NCBI GenBank assembly: GCA_946886255.1 | Contig: CAMPIG010000200.1 | Location: 1 to 8,387 of the forward strand | DNA: 8,387 bases | Source: an uncultured Cellvibrio sp. | Lineage (GTDB): Bacteria; Pseudomonadota; Gammaproteobacteria; Pseudomonadales; Cellvibrionaceae | Reading direction: 5' to 3' | Shown: one piece after another, positions 4,697-8,387 of the stretch | Layout of the letters: the number at the start of each line of letters is the position of its first letter | Position numbering within the stretch: position 1 is the stretch's first letter | Position numbers and translations under genes: made by a program | The notes under the pieces: model-generated | What the model saw: the letters and a program-made list of their open reading frames with translations, nothing else | Databases searched by the model: none | Told to the model about the DNA's origin: nothing

Positions 4697-7504
4697 ATGA
4701 AGGCCTACCGTTTTAATCGTAAGACTCTCAGTTTGGCAGTTGGTGTTGTCGTGTTGTCGACCTGCCTTTCCAGCGTTGCTCAAAGTGGCAAAGCAGTTGA
4801 AGAAGTGCTCGTAAGAGGTTTTCGCGCGAGCCTCCAACAATCATTGGATATCAAGCGTAATGCCACTGGCGTTGTTGACGCTATCGTTGCTGAAGATATA
4901 GGTAAGTTTCCTGATGCCAACGTAGCGGAATCTTTGCAGCGCATACCGGGTATTTATCTCGCACGCGACGGCGCGAGTAATGAAGGTAATCGCATTTCTA
5001 TCCGCGGTCTCGGTTCTGAGTATGCGGTTACAACAATTAACGGCGCTCCGGTTCATACAACATCCTCAGGTAATGTCGGTAGCTCTGTGCGCGACTTTAA
5101 CTACGACGTGTTTCCCTCTGAATTATTTGGCGTAGTAAAAGTGTACAAGACTCCGGCAGCTCGCCTTACTGAAGGTGGTATTGGTGGAGTAGTTGATCTG
5201 AGTACACCGCGTCCTTTTGATAACAATGAACGAGTTATTCGGTATTCATTGCAAGCGGCTTATAACGATGCTTCAGAAAAAACTAACCCAAAGGGCTCGT
5301 TTCTGTTCAGCAACACCTGGGATGAATTCGGTGTTTTGTTCGGTGTTGCTCACGCTAAAGCCGATAACACGCGCTCCGGTTTTCAGAGTACCGGGCATTG
5401 GAATACCTCCGCGAAAGGCAGGCAAAACCTGGGGCCTTTCGATTTTGCATTGAATATGGATCATCCAGATGCTGATTTTGGCAGTCATACTGCTGAAGAA
5501 GTAGAAAATGCATTTCTACCGCGTTTCCACCGTGCGTTTGCCTCAGAAAACGAACGCGATAGAACGGCTTTCGTTGGATCTTTGCAATTTAAAAATGATC
5601 GCCTGGACGTGAGTTTGGATGCATTGTCGTCAGAGCTAAAAGATCAGCGTGACGAATACACTTACGGCCTTGCCATTCGGAGTTCCGGGGTCGGTACCAT
5701 CCCTGGTATGATTCCAATGGGCGTAACGATTGATGAGAACAATTTTTTAAATGGCACATTTCATGATGCACCGATGCTTGCGGAAAGTGTGGTTAACGAT
5801 AGCGTCACTGAATTCACTAGCTTAAATTTACGCGGCGAACTCGAACTTACCGACACGATGAGATTGAGAGGGCAGTTAACGCAATCTGAAAGTGATGCTG
5901 ATTTGCAGCGCTACCGTTTCGTACAAGAACGCCGCGAAGGAATTACCGCTCGTATTGACAACAGTGGTAATAATTCTTATCCGACGCTTGTTATCGTGAA
6001 TGCTGACGAAACAGATCCAAATTTCTGGAATATCCTCACCAGTGATCACGGTATTCGCAAAGAAGTCGACAATGACGATATGGCCAAGCTTGAATTCGAT
6101 TGGGATTATGGTGTTGGTGGTTGGGGAGGCACCTTGACAACAGGGGTAAGCTACGTAGAGTCATCAAAATACGGTACCAGACACGTGGGAACCAATGCAT
6201 GGAACAACAAGGTACTGCGCGACGGCTTGAGTTGGAATCAGATGACCCTTGCTCAGCGTGCCTCTTTCATGGATAGAGAAATTACTATATCGCCGTATGC
6301 CAAGGGCGCGGGTCCTGACTTTCCGAAACACTGGTCTAATTATACGCGCGATACCATTGTGAACGTTTTCAATCCGGAAGTTGATACTCGTGCTACACCA
6401 AACGATTTCGGCGAGACATTTACGGCGGAAGAACAGGTAACTTCGTTCTACATAGAGACTGATCTGCGTGGTCAAGTTATAGGACGTGAATTACGTACCA
6501 ATATCGGTTTGCGCTATTCAGACACAGAGGTGTTGATTGACAACTACTTCCGGACTGGTGGAGATTTTACTCCTAACAAAGTCACCAGTAGTTATGACAA
6601 CCTGATGCCATCAGTGAGCGCTGCTTATGACCTTACGGATGATGTGATTGTGCGGGCTTCATATGGCGAAACAATTACCCGTTCAGCATTGAGGGATATT
6701 GCTGCCAATGTCTCAATTCCTGACGTATTCCAGCCCAATGCAGTCAGTGGTAATTCCGGCCTTCTCCCGCAAGAATCGAAAAACATCGATTTCGGCGTGG
6801 AGTGGTATTTCACTGAAGGTGGCATGCTTTCGTTCGGAGCCTTCAAGAAGGATTTAACGCAAACTACCATCAGTGAAACGGTTGTTGTGCCATGGGCTTC
6901 TTTGGGTTTACCTCTCTCTGCATTGGGCACTAACTTACAGGATCAAATTGCTCAAAACCCTAATTTTGAGTTTAATTTGGCCACAAAGCTCAACGGCGGC
7001 GAGCGTTCATTTAAGGGTTATGAAATAGCCTACCAGCAAAACTTCAATTTCCTTCCTGGTATTTGGAGTAACCTGGGCGCCTTGGCAAGTTATACGCACG
7101 TAACGACTGATGGCTTAACGTGGACTGCCCCTAACGGCCAGCTTTTCGACGTATGGACTGTACCGAAGTATGGTTACACCATGAGTGGTTTCTGGGAAGG
7201 TGAGTCCTTGTCCGTGCGCCTTTCTTGGGCCTACCGCGACAAGACTGCAATCGACACCGGTGCGAATGCTCGCCAAAATGATCTTCAGCGTTGGAACTCC
7301 GGCGTCGGTTATCTCGACGCAGCGATCGGGTACAAGCTGACTGATTCACTTGAGCTGCGTTTGGAAGGGTCAAATTTGAATAACGAAGTGGCTTATCAAT
7401 TTTTCCCGGATCCCACAGGTAACTTTACTGGAGGTGAAAACCGTCGTGATGAATCGATTTTTAACGGTCGCACAATTGCATTCGGTATTCGTGGCTCTTT
7501 CTAA
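4697..7504 (+). CDS. TonB-dependent outer-membrane receptor (Xanthomonas/Caulobacter type)
   Basis: A complete 935-residue outer-membrane transporter. It has a Sec signal peptide (1 to about 29), a TonB box EEVLVRG (35-41), a plug domain (about 50-172) with FPDANVAESLQRIPG (71-85), SIRGLG and the closing GGIGGVVDLSTPRP, then a 22-strand barrel ending GRTIAFGIRGSF. Final Phe and the NLNNE motif near the C-terminus are usual for barrel insertion. The plug resembles the TonB-Xanth-Caul family (TIGR01782), whose studied members import maltodextrins or chitin oligosaccharides by TonB/ExbBD energy. There is no STN/secretin extension, so it is a plain transporter rather than a signal-transducing receptor. 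ATG follows GGGGAGAAG (4686-4694) by two bases, with core GGAG at five. No SusD-like or inner-membrane transporter gene is adjacent. The nearby cellulase hints at a beta-glucan oligosaccharide, which is weak evidence; substrate is unassigned. Confidence 0.93.
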   Translation: MKAYRFNRKTLSLAVGVVVLSTCLSSVAQSGKAVEEVLVRGFRASLQQSLDIKRNATGVVDAIVAEDIGKFPDANVAESLQRIPGIYLARDGASNEGNRISIRGLGSEYAVTTINGAPVHTTSSGNVGSSVRDFNYDVFPSELFGVVKVYKTPAARLTEGGIGGVVDLSTPRPFDNNERVIRYSLQAAYNDASEKTNPKGSFLFSNTWDEFGVLFGVAHAKADNTRSGFQSTGHWNTSAKGRQNLGPFDFALNMDHPDADFGSHTAEEVENAFLPRFHRAFASENERDRTAFVGSLQFKNDRLDVSLDALSSELKDQRDEYTYGLAIRSSGVGTIPGMIPMGVTIDENNFLNGTFHDAPMLAESVVNDSVTEFTSLNLRGELELTDTMRLRGQLTQSESDADLQRYRFVQERREGITARIDNSGNNSYPTLVIVNADETDPNFWNILTSDHGIRKEVDNDDMAKLEFDWDYGVGGWGGTLTTGVSYVESSKYGTRHVGTNAWNNKVLRDGLSWNQMTLAQRASFMDREITISPYAKGAGPDFPKHWSNYTRDTIVNVFNPEVDTRATPNDFGETFTAEEQVTSFYIETDLRGQVIGRELRTNIGLRYSDTEVLIDNYFRTGGDFTPNKVTSSYDNLMPSVSAAYDLTDDVIVRASYGETITRSALRDIAANVSIPDVFQPNAVSGNSGLLPQESKNIDFGVEWYFTEGGMLSFGAFKKDLTQTTISETVVVPWASLGLPLSALGTNLQDQIAQNPNFEFNLATKLNGGERSFKGYEIAYQQNFNFLPGIWSNLGALASYTHVTTDGLTWTAPNGQLFDVWTVPKYGYTMSGFWEGESLSVRLSWAYRDKTAIDTGANARQNDLQRWNSGVGYLDAAIGYKLTDSLELRLEGSNLNNEVAYQFFPDPTGNFTGGENRRDESIFNGRTIAFGIRGSF

Positions 7505-7522
7505 CAAGTACGTGCGCTGATA

Positions 7523-7541
7523 CGGGCTATACGCTAGCCCG
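7523..7541. repeat. Hairpin after the receptor gene
   Basis: A perfect 7-bp stem pairs CGGGCTA (7523-7529) with TAGCCCG (7535-7541) around a 5-base loop, 19 bases past the receptor stop. It has no adjacent T-run on either strand, so it may stabilise the mRNA 3' end rather than terminate by itself. Confidence 0.5.
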
Positions 7542-7549
7542 ATATCTTT

Positions 7550-7590
7550 GGGTCGCTAATTCCTAGTGGTGGTTAGCAGCCCATTTTCGT
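7550..7590 (+). terminator. Probable terminator of the receptor gene
   Basis: GGG-TC-GCTAA (7550-7559) pairs with TTAGC-AG-CCC (7573-7582), eight base pairs with a 2x2 internal loop and a 13-base hairpin loop, followed by ATTTTCGTT (7583-7591). The T-tract directly after the stem fits a rho-independent terminator, though the stem is imperfect. Confidence 0.45.
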
Positions 7591-7595
7591 TATAG

Positions 7596-7778
7596 TTATC
7601 TTCTAAATACCAATAGAGTAAAAAACATCGCGCAAGGAATTGCTATATATAAGTGGTCAGGGTGCAGCATGGCATAAGCAAGATGACTAATGGCAATTAG
7701 CAAAAAGATTTTTTTATTCATGGCCATGAATTGCGATACCAAATTGAACAGCGAAAACAGCAGACTCCATACATGAGT
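7596..7778 (-). CDS. Possible small membrane protein or gene remnant
   Basis: The minus frame is open for 60 codons after a TAA (7781-7779), ending with TAA at 7598-7596. It reads as hydrophobic helices separated by short polar turns: WSLLFSLFNLVSQF, then KKIFLLIAISHLAYAML, then HPDHLYIAIPCAMFFTLLVF ending in RR. The positive-charge placement looks like a real two- or three-span inner-membrane peptide. Starts in frame are ATG at 7727 (43 residues) or 7721 (41 residues, MNKKIFLL); neither has a clear ribosome site, and the protein-like sequence upstream of them lacks an ATG, so a truncated gene is also possible. It follows the histidine kinase on the same strand. T-rich DNA gives hydrophobic frames by chance, which limits confidence. 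Confidence 0.35.
   Translation of the reverse strand, partial: THVWSLLFSLFNLVSQFMAMNKKIFLLIAISHLAYAMLHPDHLYIAIPCAMFFTLLVFRR
7716..7731. repeat. Perfect 16-bp palindrome
   Basis: ATTCATGG and CCATGAAT form an uninterrupted self-complementary 16-mer. It contains both ATG codons that could start the small minus-strand membrane ORF, and abuts a run of seven T on the plus strand (7709-7715). It could be a regulator site or sequester that start, or be coincidental. Confidence 0.4.
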
Positions 7779-7855
7779 TTATATAAAGTTTTTCGATGTC
7801 TATTAGGAAAATAAATAATACTACTGGACATTGCTCTTATTTAGGGGTGACACTC

Positions 7856-8387
7856 TTATGCTGCCTTACTTGTCCGAGCTAGGGGTAAAGGAAATTGAAA
7901 ACGTGTACCTTGACCCGGCTGGGACTTAACCTCTATTACGCTACCGTGTAATTCCAAAATTCGTTTAACGATGGCCAGCCCTAGACCAGTGCTCTGCTGG
8001 TGATATTCCGTAGGTTTTTGTGCGGAGTAATAGCGTTCAAATATATGGGGCAGGTCGGCTTCTGCTAAACCTATACCATTATCGGCAATACCAATTACCA
8101 CCTTATTATTGTTTTCAGTCAGGCTTAGCTCAACCCAGCCACCATTGGGGGTATAGCGCAGTGCATTATCGATAAGATTTTCTAAAACTCGCTCAATTAG
8201 GGCTATATCGGCATTCACAAGAAAAAGTTGGGATATTTTTGGCATGTTGAGGCTAATGTTTTTTTGTTGAGCATCCAGGGAATATTTTTGTATTACATCC
8301 TGTAATAGTTCTGCGAGGGAAAAATTTTCCAGTTCGGGATTAATTTGTCCGGCATCAAGTTTACTTAACTCAAAAAGTTCCTTAACC
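7856..8387 (-). CDS. Sensor histidine kinase, C-terminal part (cut by window edge)
   Basis: The last 176 residues of a two-component sensor kinase; the frame stays open to the right edge, so the ATG at 8245 is internal. Visible parts: the end of the HisKA dimerisation domain (VKELFELSKLDAGQ, 8386-8345), a linker helix, then a complete HATPase_c domain with N box ENLIDNALRYTP (8182-8147), G1 DNGIG (8083-8069), F box IFERYY and G2 GLGLA (7987-7973). All ATP-binding motifs are intact, so the kinase is probably active. It would phosphorylate its H-box His, which lies beyond the window together with sensor and membrane regions. SKLDAG after the H box is usual for OmpR-type kinases. The partner regulator is not visible; by usual order it would lie upstream, to the right. 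The signal cannot be inferred. Confidence 0.92.
   Translation of the reverse strand, partial: VKELFELSKLDAGQINPELENFSLAELLQDVIQKYSLDAQQKNISLNMPKISQLFLVNADIALIERVLENLIDNALRYTPNGGWVELSLTENNNKVVIGIADNGIGLAEADLPHIFERYYSAQKPTEYHQQSTGLGLAIVKRILELHGSVIEVKSQPGQGTRFQFPLPLARTSKAA

Larger units (their letters stand above)
7505..7855. other. Intergenic region, receptor / histidine kinase (convergent)
   Basis: Between convergent genes this holds two hairpins after the receptor (7523-7541 and 7550-7590), a possible minus-strand small membrane-protein frame (7596-7778), and a perfect 16-bp palindrome (7716-7731). No clear terminator for the histidine kinase appears directly after its stop at 7856, so the small frame could share its transcript. 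Confidence 0.5.

Noticed and set aside
4697..4786. Lipobox-like LSTC in the receptor signal peptide
   Set aside because: Thr at -1 is atypical and TonB-dependent barrels are not lipoproteins; the VAQ region gives a normal cleavage site.

Overview
The window looks like chromosomal DNA from a plant-cell-wall-degrading gammaproteobacterium, most likely Cellvibrio or a close relative (Cellvibrionaceae). The best evidence is the minus-strand enzyme gene at 132-1904. It encodes a secreted protein with CBM2, CBM10 and GH5 modules joined by long poly-serine linkers, a layout typical of Cellvibrio cellulases. A large TonB-dependent receptor of the Xanthomonas/Caulobacter type fits the same lifestyle. 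The genus is inferred from architecture, not from a database match.

Layout, left to right: (1) 41-125, one strong and one weaker minus-strand terminator for the GH5 gene. (2) 132-1904, minus strand, the CBM2-CBM10-GH5 beta-glucanase. (3) 1905-2428, a divergent intergenic region with a CRP-like site, a 15-bp palindrome and a short open frame that may or may not be a gene. (4) 2429-4368, plus strand, two overlapping genes: a haem-oxygenase-like diiron protein and an NPPY-motif SAM methyltransferase. (5) 4369-4696, an intergenic region with the receptor promoter and a 6-3-6 palindrome in it. (6) 4697-7504, plus strand, the TonB-dependent receptor. (7) 7505-7855, hairpins that probably end the receptor transcript, plus an overlooked minus-strand hydrophobic frame (7596-7778). 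(8) 7856-8387, minus strand, the C-terminal part of a sensor histidine kinase that runs off the right edge.

The GH5 enzyme would cut beta-1,4-glucan chains outside the cell, and a TonB-dependent receptor could import released oligosaccharides. The two are separated by the diiron/methyltransferase pair and divergently organised, so a shared substrate is only a possibility. The most interesting item is that pair. The first protein carries every expected metal ligand of the haem-oxygenase-like diiron oxidase (HDO) superfamily, including an extra glutamate I associate with SznF-type N-oxygenases. Its stop overlaps the start of the methyltransferase. They look like a two-step tailoring module acting on an unknown substrate. 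Nothing here resembles a mobile element, CRISPR array, rRNA or tRNA.
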